A program made the translations under genes and the position numbers. The notes beneath the pieces were generated by a model. The model saw only the letters and a list, made by a program, of their open reading frames with translations. It made no database searches and was not told the origin of the DNA. Shown here piece after piece: positions 17,820 through 26,042 of a stretch of DNA of 64,000 bases; position 1 is the stretch's first letter; every line of letters starts with the position of its first letter. This DNA comes from a virus. Location of the stretch: the IMG/VR virus record IMGVR_UViG_3300013307_000002, positions 1 through 64,000 of that record, one strand, 5' to 3'.

Positions 17820-19331
17820 TTAATAGCTACTATTCCAACGACTAATGTTATCATTATACGCTGAAGTGTAACCGTGGTTCGCATCATTCTTAGAAACACC
17901 ACGATGTGTTACAGACATTGCTGAATATCTCATGGCATCCATAGTATCGTCGAAGGTCTTAACAACTTTGCCCTCGTTACGATGATAGCGAGCCTTCTCT
18001 TCAAAAACTCTATGACAGTGATTAAAGACTTTGAAACGACCAGTCTTCATACGTTCACGAATCTCCATGATTCCCGGCTCAACATAATTGTTCTTCTTAC
18101 CATCCATTCCAATTTTGTTATAGAAGGTTTCATGTTTCGCATTAACACCTGCATTTACATAATATTGGGCTACGGACATACCGCTTCCTCGCTCCATATT
18201 CTGTGAGTCATGCGGCAGAACAACAGGTATCCAATTACCCCTCGCGTTAATTGCATGTGCGTGTAAGGCAGGAACTCCGCCATCTGCGTGATATGCGTCA
18301 TAAATATAAATAACATCGGAATCAGGATCGTACGCTGACCAAACAACTGCTGTATCGTGAGTAATACCAATATCGACACCAGCAACACGACGCCAGTGAT
18401 CAGGGATTGGGAACGATTCACAACGAATCATTTCATCTGACACGTCATAGATTAGACCACTACCCATAACTGGTTCACCTCTTGAACGCATCTGAACTTG
18501 CCAGTCTGGAATAGCCGCTAACATATTTTTAATATCTTCCTCAGTGATATGCGGAGCATCCCACCAAGTTGCATTTTGCCAATAGAGATCCCCATCTTTG
18601 TTGACCATGAACTTATCAACTAACTCAGTACGTCCGTTCTCTGGTGTAGCTGTTAACACTACCAAGCCTCTTGTTGTCAGAGTACGTGTAACACACTGAG
18701 AAAAGATGTTCATGCTATCGTAGGGATCTTCTTCATCTAGCCAAATGAAATCTACTGTAGCACCCATGAGTGCGTGTTCACCCTGTTGGGTAGAACGGAA
18801 TTCTAATGTACTTGTTCCATCAAATTCGCCTCTCGCGTTGAAGTGTTTAACTTGTACAATTAGAATCTTGTTACCATCTTTTTCTATTGTGTCAAAGTCG
18901 ATGCAGTCACGCGGGATAGCTCCTGTACCAAGTGCTCCCAAATCTTTGGCTACCGGCGTACCGAACAATTCTTTTTGCAGAACCTTTCTTGTTGAGTCTC
19001 CAGTAATACCAACTGCCCAAGCGAGGATGGGCTTATTAAACCTATGACCAGTCCACCACGTTGGATACCTTCCGGTTAAATGACATGCCATCTCATATGC
19101 TTCACTGTAGGATTTCCCGACACGGTTAGCTGCACAGAGAAACCTAAAGCGATAGTCTTTGCTAGCACTATAGAATTGTTTTTGAAAATCGTAAGCATGG
19201 AAGTAATTCATCTTGTTATACTTCCGAAGGTTTTCCTTTTCCTGTAGCATTCGGAACAACTCAGCCTTTTGTTCTTTATTCATTGTTCTCAGTGCGATTT
19301 CAATTTCTTGTGATAAATCAATATTAGACAT
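17820..19331 (-). CDS. Terminase large subunit (ATPase-nuclease)
   Basis: 503 residues. It is the motor that packages DNA through the portal and cuts concatemers. Walker A is CAANRVGKSYS (about residues 66-76), Walker B with catalytic acid is VDFIWLDEED (about 193-202), coupling motif LTATPE (about 226-231), and the RNase H-like nuclease has VAGVDIGITHDTAV (Asp about 320) and DDTMDAMRYSA near the C-terminus. The start at 19331 follows GGAGGAAAG; a longer ATG at 19346 lacks such a signal. TerS precedes it. Confidence 0.92.
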   Translation of the reverse strand: MSNIDLSQEIEIALRTMNKEQKAELFRMLQEKENLRKYNKMNYFHAYDFQKQFYSASKDYRFRFLCAANRVGKSYSEAYEMACHLTGRYPTWWTGHRFNKPILAWAVGITGDSTRKVLQKELFGTPVAKDLGALGTGAIPRDCIDFDTIEKDGNKILIVQVKHFNARGEFDGTSTLEFRSTQQGEHALMGATVDFIWLDEEDPYDSMNIFSQCVTRTLTTRGLVVLTATPENGRTELVDKFMVNKDGDLYWQNATWWDAPHITEEDIKNMLAAIPDWQVQMRSRGEPVMGSGLIYDVSDEMIRCESFPIPDHWRRVAGVDIGITHDTAVVWSAYDPDSDVIYIYDAYHADGGVPALHAHAINARGNWIPVVLPHDSQNMERGSGMSVAQYYVNAGVNAKHETFYNKIGMDGKKNNYVEPGIMEIRERMKTGRFKVFNHCHRVFEEKARYHRNEGKVVKTFDDTMDAMRYSAMSVTHRGVSKNDANHGYTSAYNDNISRWNSSY

Positions 19332-19346
19332 CTTTCCTCCATCCAT

Positions 19347-19384
19347 GAAAAAAGGGCTAGACCCTGTATTAGAGCTAGCCCCTT
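19347..19384 (-). terminator. Terminator between TerS and TerL
   Basis: On the minus strand GGGGCTAG and CTAGCCC pair around a loop of about 14 bases, followed by six T. It probably attenuates transcription from TerS into TerL. Confidence 0.7.
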
Positions 19385-19397
19385 CCTATATTAACCT

Positions 19398-19814
19398 TTA
19401 GTCGTCTTCTGAATCCTCTTCTTTAGACGGAGGCAAAACATCTCCACCCAAACTCGCAGATAAGAAGTCACGGATTTTATTATCCAGTTGATCTTCAGTG
19501 AGAGCATCATGCTCGTCCATCTTAACTTCAATCGAAGCAGCTTTCGGATATACCAGATCGGCAACCTTAGCAGCAGCTTTGAATCTCAGGTCAGGTGGAA
19601 TGGTTGGATCTTGATAAATATCAATCATGACTTCATCAGGGGACAAACCAGCTTGTGCAACTCTATCTAACATAGCTTGAGTTAATTTGTTTCGTTTACC
19701 TTTAGCTCTTCCGAACTTGTTTCCTTTTTCGAACTTACCTGACTGTGGGTTCATACCTTTAACTTCATATTCATCAGTAACCCCAGCCAACCTTTTGAGT
19801 TGTTCGTTATCCAT
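19398..19814 (-). CDS. Terminase small subunit (probable)
   Basis: 138 residues. Basic N-terminal part (KFEKGNKFGRAKGKRNKLTQAMLDRVAQAG) followed by a helical segment (IPPDLRFKAAAKVADLVYPK) and an acidic tail, the pattern of small terminase or DUF5681-like packaging proteins that bind DNA and load the large subunit. It is next to TerL in the same direction. AAGGAGAA precedes the ATG. Confidence 0.75.
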   Translation of the reverse strand: MDNEQLKRLAGVTDEYEVKGMNPQSGKFEKGNKFGRAKGKRNKLTQAMLDRVAQAGLSPDEVMIDIYQDPTIPPDLRFKAAAKVADLVYPKAASIEVKMDEHDALTEDQLDNKIRDFLSASLGGDVLPPSKEEDSEDD

Positions 19815-19850
19815 TTATCAGTTCTCCTTTTCTTTCATTATAAATATTTT

Positions 19851-19895
19851 CGCGCCGGTTCCACCTCCGCCCCCAGCTACGCGGGGTCGTCGGCG
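19851..19895. other. GC-rich structured element upstream of TerS
   Basis: A 45-base GC-rich island in an AT-rich genome. CGCCG at 19853-19857 pairs with CGGCG at 19891-19895, and within it CCCC and GGGG form an inner stem. It is non-coding and just upstream of the packaging genes. It could be a packaging recognition site, an mRNA leader structure or an insertion remnant. Nothing else is seen in the rest of 19815-20064. Confidence 0.4.
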
Positions 19896-20064
19896 TGTCG
19901 CTTACGCTCCTTCCTCTGAAAGAAAGAGAAGTAAGTCTATAAATGGCATGTTTGTTATGAATGGCAGGTCAGCTATGAATGCACACCCAATACCATGAAG
20001 GGCAGGTTTCTCTCTGATAGATACTCCCCACCCCTCATAGCTTACGTACTCTTTACTACTTTCA

Positions 20065-20613
20065 TTAGCTCAGTACAATCTTACCTGTCTTTAATCCTTC
20101 CATGATTTCATCGTACGCTGGATGTTCATGAACAGGGATGGTGTTGTACTCATATGAATGGAATGGTTCTAAGCAATTGAGCTTACCATCTTTATCAACT
20201 TCTACTCGACAACCATTGATGATGTTGCCTGAATGCACATCTTGTTTAGCTAGGCCATTAATGCGATGGTAGGCTTGAGGCCCATTCACCATTTCCATAA
20301 ATCTGTTAGCAGAATCTTCTACTTCTTTGTTATCAACAATATGATAGAAAGTGTTGTGAAGGGGGTTCTTACCACCAGATAAGAAATTCTCATAATCCTC
20401 TAACTTGTTTGGATTATTCACTTCTCTCTCATATTCTTCTTCCAGAGAGATTGCATGACCTGCGATGTTAAGGGCATGTTCCTTATCATAAATATCATTA
20501 ACAGCACCACCACGTAAGCTACTAACTAATTCAGTGAATTCAGTAGGAGTGATGTGACCTTCATTCAGTAGCTCATTCAGGATTGCTACTCTCTCATTAA
20601 AATTACTATTCAT
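20065..20613 (-). CDS. Hypothetical protein upstream of packaging genes
   Basis: 182 residues, mostly helical and acidic, no recognised domain. The ATG at 20613 follows GGAGACATATTTA and overlaps the stop of the HNH gene by one base; a longer ATG at 20628 lies inside that gene. The C-terminal part (HSYEYNTIPVHEHPAYDEIMEGLKTG) is rich in His and aromatic residues. Expressed with the late block. Confidence 0.6.
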   Translation of the reverse strand: MNSNFNERVAILNELLNEGHITPTEFTELVSSLRGGAVNDIYDKEHALNIAGHAISLEEEYEREVNNPNKLEDYENFLSGGKNPLHNTFYHIVDNKEVEDSANRFMEMVNGPQAYHRINGLAKQDVHSGNIINGCRVEVDKDGKLNCLEPFHSYEYNTIPVHEHPAYDEIMEGLKTGKIVLS

Positions 20614-21101
20614 TAAATATGTCTCCATGTTTTTCTGTGTACTACATTATGGATGGTAGTTCTACCAACACCATACCTAGTAGCTAAAGCCCGAACCCCG
20701 TAAGTACGAGACTCCGGTATAAACTCTTTCCGTATCTGGAGAACATCTTCTTCAGTAAGTACGTGTTTTCCGTGACGTTCAGAATATAAATTATTATTTA
20801 CTGCGTGTTCTACATTAATCTTTTGTGTACACCACTCTAGGTTGTCTATGTGGTTGTTAAGCTTATTACCATCTTTGTGATTAACAACTAAACCTTCGTA
20901 GCTTTCTTGTGGATGCCAAGTCATAGCAATCAATCTATGAATGGGGAGGTAGTGAACTTTTTTGTCAACTGTAACCTTAACTTCTAAATATCCTGCAAGA
21001 TTGATTCTGCAATATCTTTGTTTCTTATTTGTTGGTTTTCTTATTTCACCAGTCTCGTTTACCTCTAACCAAGACTCCCAACCATTTACGAGTTTGAACA
21101 T
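20613..21101 (-). CDS. HNH homing endonuclease (NUMOD4-like)
   Basis: 162 residues. The N-terminus (VNGWESWLEVNETGEIRKP) matches NUMOD4-type modules. The HNH core is HRLIAMTWHPQ ... LVVNHKDGNKLNNHIDNLEWCT, with the catalytic His (NHKDGN) and metal-binding Asn/His. The C-terminal helix-turn-helix (VRALATRYGVGRTTIHNVV) would bind the target. It is free-standing, as in many T4-like and podovirus genomes. It is coupled to the next gene. Confidence 0.82.
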   Translation of the reverse strand: MFKLVNGWESWLEVNETGEIRKPTNKKQRYCRINLAGYLEVKVTVDKKVHYLPIHRLIAMTWHPQESYEGLVVNHKDGNKLNNHIDNLEWCTQKINVEHAVNNNLYSERHGKHVLTEEDVLQIRKEFIPESRTYGVRALATRYGVGRTTIHNVVHRKTWRHI

Positions 21102-21822
21102 AATGCCTCCAATAATATCTATACATCTTATTCATTATTGAAAGGTGGAATAGGGTTCCGTAATAGGGACACTTTTATTCTCAAAAATCCGACGAGTGGG
21201 GTATAGAGCTTTTGGCGAAAAGGCAGAAAGGGGAGTCCTCATTTGGTTTTTCCTAAACAGAACTATCCTTGTTTGTCAATCGGAACTATCCTAAATCGCT
21301 AGCCATTCACCGCTATGCATACCTATGCACTACCTACCCCTACCCATTAATAACAGGGGGTTTTATTCAGAGGATAAACTATTCAGTGTTATATCTTATA
21401 AACTATTGATTCATATAATATAAAAAATGTAGGAAATAACCCGTATTTATGTTGACAACGTGATGCCGATATGATAGGCCCGACTATAGAACTAAGCATA
21501 GACTATACTCTGAGTAACTAAGCATTCATTGCTATTGCATAACCATTCATTATCCGCTGAGAAAGATAAAGTCTAAAGCATTAATAGCTAAAGAATGATT
21601 ACATTTCCCAGGGTTAATAAACGTAGATTATTCAGTAGGTTAGTTGTAGTAGAGTTAGTAAGTTGTTGATTCTTCTCTCTTTTCTTCAGAGTGTGTTTGA
21701 GTGTAACGAAAACGTTAAAGATGTTAGTAGAGAGTTATATGCCTGTTAAGTAATTGTAATTAGATTGTTAATAGGATGTTATTCATACTTAGAATAAATA
21801 TAGTAACTTAATGAAATAATTC

Positions 21823-21851
21823 TTGACATTTACTATTAAATATGTTATAAT
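21823..21851 (+). promoter_or_regulatory. Perfect-consensus sigma70 promoter
   Basis: TTGACA (21823-21828), 17-base spacer and TATAAT (21846-21851), a perfect match to the enterobacterial sigma70 consensus. It should be a very strong host-RNA-polymerase early promoter reading right. Confidence 0.85.
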
Positions 21852-22251
21852 ATACTATTAGAATGATAGTAATAAGTTATAATGTTTTATAGAATTATTA
21901 TTAATTGAAATATTATTATTAGAAATTATAACTCTTAGAATTATTAACAAGGTTAACTCTATTACATTCAGATCCGTAGTCTATAAGTACCAGATTATAG
22001 AGTGATTATTGAGCAGTTAGATTAAGTGGTTGATTTATAAGAAGTTTTATTTGTTGATTGTTGGAACTGTACAAGATACGCATGTACGCGTTCTATCTAC
22101 TGAGCGATGATTGATTGGTACTAGATAGATAAACTGTTTATAAATCAGTAACTTAGATGTTTAGTGCGATGGGATGATAAGAATTTAGAGATTATTTTCT
22201 CTTTAGAATCAATAACTTAGAAGAAAGATTGAAAATAGTTAGACAAAATGG

Positions 22252-22279
22252 TTGCAGTGAAGGGCGATTCTGATATTAT
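22252..22279 (+). promoter_or_regulatory. Early promoter with extended -10
   Basis: TTGCAG, 16-base spacer, TATTAT preceded by TGA, i.e. an extended -10. A boxA copy follows 50 bases downstream at 22330. Confidence 0.65.
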
Positions 22280-22329
22280 GTATCTCAAGCCAGCAGCAAC
22301 GGCTCAGACAACTAGAAGTTTGGTTGTCG

Positions 22330-22342
22330 TGCTCTTTAACAA
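22330..22342 (+). promoter_or_regulatory. boxA antitermination signal 1
   Basis: TGCTCTTTAACAA is identical to the core of the E. coli rRNA leader boxA, bound as RNA by NusB-S10. The bases after it (TCAGACTG) also resemble the rRNA leader. Confidence 0.75.
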
Positions 22343-22467
22343 TCAGACTGTTATGTTATCCCTTTAGTAACGATGTTACAAGCTAACGAGAATTAACTAG
22401 ATTGCCGTTGAGGTTGTTACTGGAAACAGTGACTTAGCAAAAAGGTTAATTGAGAGTGAAAAAGAGA

Positions 22468-22495
22468 TTGACAGATTAAAACAGTCTGATAGAAT
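22468..22495 (+). promoter_or_regulatory. Early promoter with extended -10
   Basis: TTGACA, 16-base spacer, TAGAAT preceded by TGA. boxA copy 2 lies at 22568, and the first early gene at 22634. Confidence 0.75.
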
Positions 22496-22567
22496 GGGCA
22501 CCAAGTTGAACGGAAAGCCGCGCTGAATAAGTTTAGTAAGCCCCGCAAGATGTTTAGCTAGTAGTAC

Positions 22568-22580
22568 CGCTCTTTAAAAA
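22568..22580 (+). promoter_or_regulatory. boxA-like signal 2
   Basis: CGCTCTTTAAAAA differs from the rRNA boxA core at only a few bases and lies in the leader of the gene at 22634. Confidence 0.6.
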
Positions 22581-22633
22581 TTTAACTTCAGTCTGGTCTG
22601 ATAAACTATCTACTTAGCAGGGGAAGGTTTATC

Positions 22634-22822
22634 ATGGCAAGAAATACTCTTAAACGTGTGATGTTAGGTTATATCCTAATTGATAACGAAACGGGCGCTG
22701 TATTCGACAGAGGCCCACACGACAGAGAGTGGTCACTAGTGATTAATAAGTCACTGGCAGATACTCTCAGAGATTGGGGCGGCAAGGCTGCCATAGTCGG
22801 GCAAAACGTTGTGTTTAAGTGA
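22634..22822 (+). CDS. Early small protein
   Basis: 62 residues, basic N-terminus (MARNTLKRVMLGYILIDNET), then WSLVINKSLADTLRDWGGKA. No known family. It is the first gene after a strong promoter and boxA, with a good RBS (GGGAAGG), which fits an immediate-early host-takeover protein. A hairpin follows. Confidence 0.65.
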   Translation: MARNTLKRVMLGYILIDNETGAVFDRGPHDREWSLVINKSLADTLRDWGGKAAIVGQNVVFK

Positions 22823-22879
22823 TGATAGACTGGCGCTCAGGCGCTGGTTTATCAGACTAGATTGAAGTTGAAAAAATTG

Positions 22880-22907
22880 TTGACCTGACCGGCGATTGCT
22901 GTATAAT
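22880..22907 (+). promoter_or_regulatory. Early sigma70 promoter
   Basis: TTGACC, 16-base spacer, TATAAT. boxA copy 3 follows 58 bases downstream. Confidence 0.75.
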
Positions 22908-22964
22908 GGTTAACAAGTTGAGGCGATAAGCCTTAACAGATAACGGTGTAACAGCTTGTTGTCG

Positions 22965-22978
22965 ACGCTCTTTAACAA
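22965..22978 (+). promoter_or_regulatory. boxA antitermination signal 3
   Basis: ACGCTCTTTAACAA matches the rRNA boxA core at all but the first position. It sits downstream of the 22880 promoter. Confidence 0.7.
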
Positions 22979-23540
22979 ACAGGATGATTACTTAACTAGC
23001 GAAAGCAATCGCTTAGAATGACGCTCAGGCGCTTCTATGATGGTTGTTAGTAGGTTGGTTGTGTGTAGCGGGTAAATAAGCACAATCGACAAGGTTAGTA
23101 GCGAAACAGAAAGCTGATTATCATATCGGGCTTTTGTAGCAGTCTGCCTATCCGGTGAGACTAAGCGCAATAGCTGTAAACGGTAGATGAAAGGTTAATA
23201 AGAAGTGCGAACGCCCACTAAGTTAAGATGACAATACAGAATGTAACAATTCGCTTTTGTCTATCATCCGAGCGGCTAACGCCGCGCCCCGTTTAACAAT
23301 ATGGTTTTGATTCTATCCAAGTATGAGACTAGCGAGATAGTTTAGTGTTGAGGATTGAAAGCAGATAACTCCCTGTTGTAGTTTGATATAGTGATTCTGT
23401 GAGTAGTGGCTTAACGATAATCGCTGATAGTAAAAGTAGGGCATGAGTACGTGATAGGCCGGAAAGTGTGCGAACTGAAAACGGTGATTAGTGCGGCGTT
23501 AGAGATTATTTGGATTAAATAGAATCGCCTTTGTTAAACG

Positions 23541-23556
23541 GGAGGATAAAATGTAA
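23541..23556 (+). promoter_or_regulatory. Strong RBS followed by start-stop (ATG-TAA)
   Basis: GGAGG, five bases, ATG, TAA. A ribosome would bind, start and stop at once. It may be a regulatory upstream element like phage minigenes, or a remnant of a lost gene. Confidence 0.45.
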
Positions 23557-23660
23557 AGCGTAAAGGTTTACAACCTAAATTAATGTGAGGTGGCTTGGTG
23601 CCTTAATCTGAAAAAGATTATGTGAGCATGAGCCTCTTTACCTGTTGTCAGTGCGGTTAC

Positions 23661-23669
23661 TACTGTGAC
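23661..23669 (+). other. TACTGTGAC motif, site 1 (candidate nick site)
   Basis: TACTGTGAC within the 12-base ACTACTGTGACG shared by six sites on the plus strand. It matches the nick consensus TACT/RTGMC reported for Pseudomonas phage tf. Confidence 0.5.
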
Positions 23670-23725
23670 GGCGCTGATAATGGTAAACAGGTTTTTAAAC
23701 AACACCTTAGCAGGGAGTGAAGTAA

Positions 23726-24022
23726 ATGGAAAAAATAACACTGGTTAGAATGTTTAGACAATTACTTGTTAGTTCAATCGACAAGTTAGGCGCAGGCGGT
23801 ATGAAACCGGAGGCTGTTTATCGGGAGTTTATCGCTCGCAAGGCTAACATCCTCGAAAATGTACACTCTACCACTAACCGCAAAGAGCATTTAGCGTTAA
23901 TGCTTATTGCAAACAAAGTTTATGTGAACCCCACTAAAAAGGGCAGTAGCGAACTGTTAAAGAAAGAGTTTGAAACGTGTTTAAACAAACTCCCTTCAGC
24001 AGTTAACGGTTTTAAAAAGTAG
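23726..24022 (+). CDS. Early hypothetical protein
   Basis: 98 residues, basic and helical (TLVRMFRQLLVSSIDKLGAG; LLKKEFETCLNKL). RBS GGGAG before the ATG. No family recognised. It precedes the large early gene and belongs to the same rightward early operon. Confidence 0.6.
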   Translation: MEKITLVRMFRQLLVSSIDKLGAGGMKPEAVYREFIARKANILENVHSTTNRKEHLALMLIANKVYVNPTKKGSSELLKKEFETCLNKLPSAVNGFKK

Positions 24023-24089
24023 TAAACTGTAGTACAATCCGAGTGTAATAACTCAATCTCATAAATAAATACTTTGAAAGGTAAATAAA

Positions 24090-24971
24090 ATGTCTAAAGT
24101 TGAAATCGTAAAAGGTCAAGATAACATCCGTAGCGTAATTGGCGCAATCGCTGGTAAAGCTAAAGCGTACAAAACCGTTATTTCTAGCGCAATCCTCTCT
24201 GCTTATCAGCACTACCGTTTACACGGTGATTACACCCTGCTGCAAGAAGCGTTAGACACTGTTTTCTCTATCAATTACCGTGATTACTCCGCCGTTGCTG
24301 ATTTTGTTCGCTCTTACACTGAGCTGGAATGTGTTACTCTTAATCAGGGCCGCCGTCAGCGTGTTGAGATCGCTGGAACAATTGAATCTCAGATGGAACG
24401 CCCGGAAAATATGTCCATGAAAGATTGGAACGCTAAGCTGGAGTCTAAGCGTAGTGAAATGATCATCCGTAATGGTCGCTTTGACGATTTTGCTACCGGC
24501 AAGCCGATCCCAATGAAGAATCCTAATTGGGTACAGGGTATGCCTAAAGATGAAAAGCAGGAAGGCGTAGTTTACGACGGCGACATCTTTGCATGGCATG
24601 ATGATGTTAAATGGCTGCGCACTGCTGCCCCTACTGTTGGCGGTGAAAGCACTGAAAACCTGCGAGAGCTGCCGGTAGAGCAAGCGGTAAACGTCGCTGT
24701 TAAACTGGAAGATCGTGTCCTGAAATCCAGCAACAAGCCAGTGTTTGCTGTCCTGATTCATATGATGGAACGTTTTGAAGCTGAAACCGGCGTGTATGCT
24801 ACTGATGAAGAGATTGAAACTTTCCAGCGCCGTGTAAATGCACTGCTGGAGCGCACCAAAGCGCGGTCAGAAAGCAAAGCAGAACGTGAAGCTGCTGAAA
24901 AGCAGGCTGCTGAAGAAAACAGCGGTGAGCAGGTAGTAACAACAGAGCAGGGCGAACCACTGCCTTACTAA
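24090..24971 (+). CDS. Abundant early protein, unknown function
   Basis: 293 residues. Codon use is far closer to highly expressed E. coli genes than the surrounding DNA. The protein is mixed helix/strand, with a Trp/Pro-rich middle (NPNWVQGMPKDEKQEG, DIFAWHDDVKWL), a helical part (VFAVLIHMMERFEAETG) and an Ala/Glu-rich tail ending GEPLPY. RBS AAAGGT before the ATG. A strong terminator follows, so it is a separate, heavily expressed transcription unit. A DNA- or nucleoprotein-binding role is possible but unsupported. Confidence 0.65.
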   Translation: MSKVEIVKGQDNIRSVIGAIAGKAKAYKTVISSAILSAYQHYRLHGDYTLLQEALDTVFSINYRDYSAVADFVRSYTELECVTLNQGRRQRVEIAGTIESQMERPENMSMKDWNAKLESKRSEMIIRNGRFDDFATGKPIPMKNPNWVQGMPKDEKQEGVVYDGDIFAWHDDVKWLRTAAPTVGGESTENLRELPVEQAVNVAVKLEDRVLKSSNKPVFAVLIHMMERFEAETGVYATDEEIETFQRRVNALLERTKARSESKAEREAAEKQAAEENSGEQVVTTEQGEPLPY

Positions 24972-24991
24972 TACCTGATTGTATAAAAGTC

Positions 24992-25026
24992 AAAGGGCAT
25001 AATCTAACAGGTTGTGCCCTTTATTG
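24992..25026 (+). terminator. Terminator
   Basis: AAAGGGCA and TGCCCTTT pair around a 15-base loop, followed by ATTGT. It closes the 24090-24971 unit. Confidence 0.7.
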
Positions 25027-25125
25027 TATGCAATTATAAGATTTATGTTTACCCCGTCTTAAATGTAACCCTGCTAAGTTATTAGGCGGGGTAGACATAC
25101 CCATTATTACTAGGAAAAATTATCA

Positions 25126-25524
25126 ATGTCTGAATTTGTACAGATGAAAGATGCTCAAACCGCTGAAGAGAAAGCAGCATCTATCGCAGCTATTGCAGCC
25201 CGTAGTAAAACACGCCACCTAACTAACTTTGGTTTAAGCCGTGGTGCTCTGCGAGTGTCTAAGCAGTCTGAAAATAGTGATGTCCGTAGCAGCGTAACAT
25301 CTCGCTTTCGTAAACCTGCGGAACGTGGTACGTTAGAACATCGTGAGACGCGCAAAGTAACTAAAGGCCGTCAGAAAGTTAAAGGTAAAACTATTGAGCC
25401 TGACGGCTGGTATACTCTTTCTCAGGGCGCTGATTGTGTGATGGGGCGTGATGAAAACAAACGCACCAAAGCTACCACGTCACAAGGCGTTTTTGTGAAC
25501 GGAAAGAATAAAGGGTTTAAATGA
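25126..25524 (+). CDS. Basic early protein
   Basis: 132 residues, rich in Lys/Arg/Ser/Thr, with E. coli-like codon use. N-terminal Ala-rich helix (AEEKAASIAAIAARSKTR), then low-complexity basic region (SRFRKPAERGTLEHRETRKV) and a short Trp/Tyr segment (DGWYTLSQG). It probably binds nucleic acid. Its leader has ACCCCG and CGGGGT that can pair. Confidence 0.6.
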   Translation: MSEFVQMKDAQTAEEKAASIAAIAARSKTRHLTNFGLSRGALRVSKQSENSDVRSSVTSRFRKPAERGTLEHRETRKVTKGRQKVKGKTIEPDGWYTLSQGADCVMGRDENKRTKATTSQGVFVNGKNKGFK

Positions 25525-25554
25525 TCAACTGCTGTTTATAAGGTAACTTTACCT

Positions 25555-25583
25555 AGCCACTCCTCCGGGGGTGGCTTTTTTTT
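25555..25583 (+). terminator. Strong terminator
   Basis: AGCCACTCC and GGGGTGGCT form nine pairs around a four-base loop, followed by eight T. Confidence 0.85.
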
Positions 25584-25602
25584 GCTTAAAGAAAAGTGTA
25601 AC

Positions 25603-25615
25603 CTTTTGTATAGGA
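25603..25615 (+). repeat. CTTTTGTATAGGA leader repeat, copy 1
   Basis: This 13-base sequence occurs again at 27206-27218, each time 7-10 bases before an ATG. It combines an RBS (AGGA) with a shared AT-rich leader. Confidence 0.5.
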
Positions 25616-25625
25616 ATGTCTAACA

Positions 25626-25982
25626 ATGAAACAGCAAACAATATCTAAAGAGCGTCGCAATGCGATGCATCGTAATTACAAGGCATACATAGGCAGGCTG
25701 ATTGCCTTGTTCCCTGAAGTGTTTGACCGTGAAAACCCTAAGCCGCTGGCTATCGGTACTGCTGAAATGCTTCTCAGTCTGCCAGCGTTAAAGATGGATG
25801 ATGATCTAGTGTCTGACGTGCTGGCTTGTTGGTGTAGCCGCCGGGAGTATATCCGTGCTGCTTATCAACTGCGGGAACGTTGGAACGTGGTCGGTGTGCC
25901 TGTTGGCCCTATCATTGATTGGCAACAGAAACGTTTTGACACTCTTTATCACAAGATGGTCAAGCGTGGTTTGTATAACTAA
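25626..25982 (+). CDS. ProQ/FinO-domain RNA-binding protein
   Basis: 118 residues with the core pattern of the ProQ/FinO family: FPEVFDRENPKPLAIGTAEMLL, a helical DDDLVSDVLACWCSRREYIRAA, then GVPVGPIIDWQQKRF. Family members bind structured RNAs at terminator-like hairpins and act as RNA chaperones or stabilisers of small RNAs. The protein is short, i.e. a ProQ domain without the linker and Tudor tail of E. coli ProQ. It may protect or pair phage small RNAs, or interfere with host ProQ. Confidence 0.72.
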   Translation: MKQQTISKERRNAMHRNYKAYIGRLIALFPEVFDRENPKPLAIGTAEMLLSLPALKMDDDLVSDVLACWCSRREYIRAAYQLRERWNVVGVPVGPIIDWQQKRFDTLYHKMVKRGLYN

Positions 25983-26003
25983 GCTATACGGGGCAGGTTT
26001 TAC

Positions 26004-26012
26004 TACTGTGAC
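26004..26012 (+). other. TACTGTGAC motif, site 2 (candidate nick site)
   Basis: Intergenic, between the ProQ-like gene and the SleB-like gene, inside ACTACTGTGACG. Confidence 0.5.
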
Positions 26013-26042
26013 GCCGCGCCCCCTCAGTAAAAGGAATTACTA

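Larger units (their letters stand above)
21102..22633. other. Early leader region, non-coding
   Basis: About 1.5 kb, AT-rich, without a convincing gene. It holds the start of divergent transcription and three plus-strand promoters (21823, 22252, 22468) with two boxA copies (22330, 22568). It also contains GAACTATCC twice (21270, 21293) and several ATTCATT words. AT-richness would fit an origin, but no iteron array was found. Confidence 0.6.
22823..23725 (+). other. Second part of early leader, non-coding
   Basis: About 0.9 kb without a convincing gene. It has a promoter (22880), boxA copy 3 (22965), a 12-base repeat CGCTCAGGCGCT at 22834 and 23022, a strong RBS followed by ATG-TAA (23541-23556) and the first TACTGTGAC motif (23661). 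Small structured RNAs are likely. Confidence 0.6.

Noticed and set aside
21452-21475. TTGACA followed by TATGAT
   Set aside because: Spacing is only 12 bases, too short for a sigma70 promoter.
24252-24761. 169-codon open frame on the minus strand
   Set aside because: Antisense shadow of the highly expressed gene at 24090.
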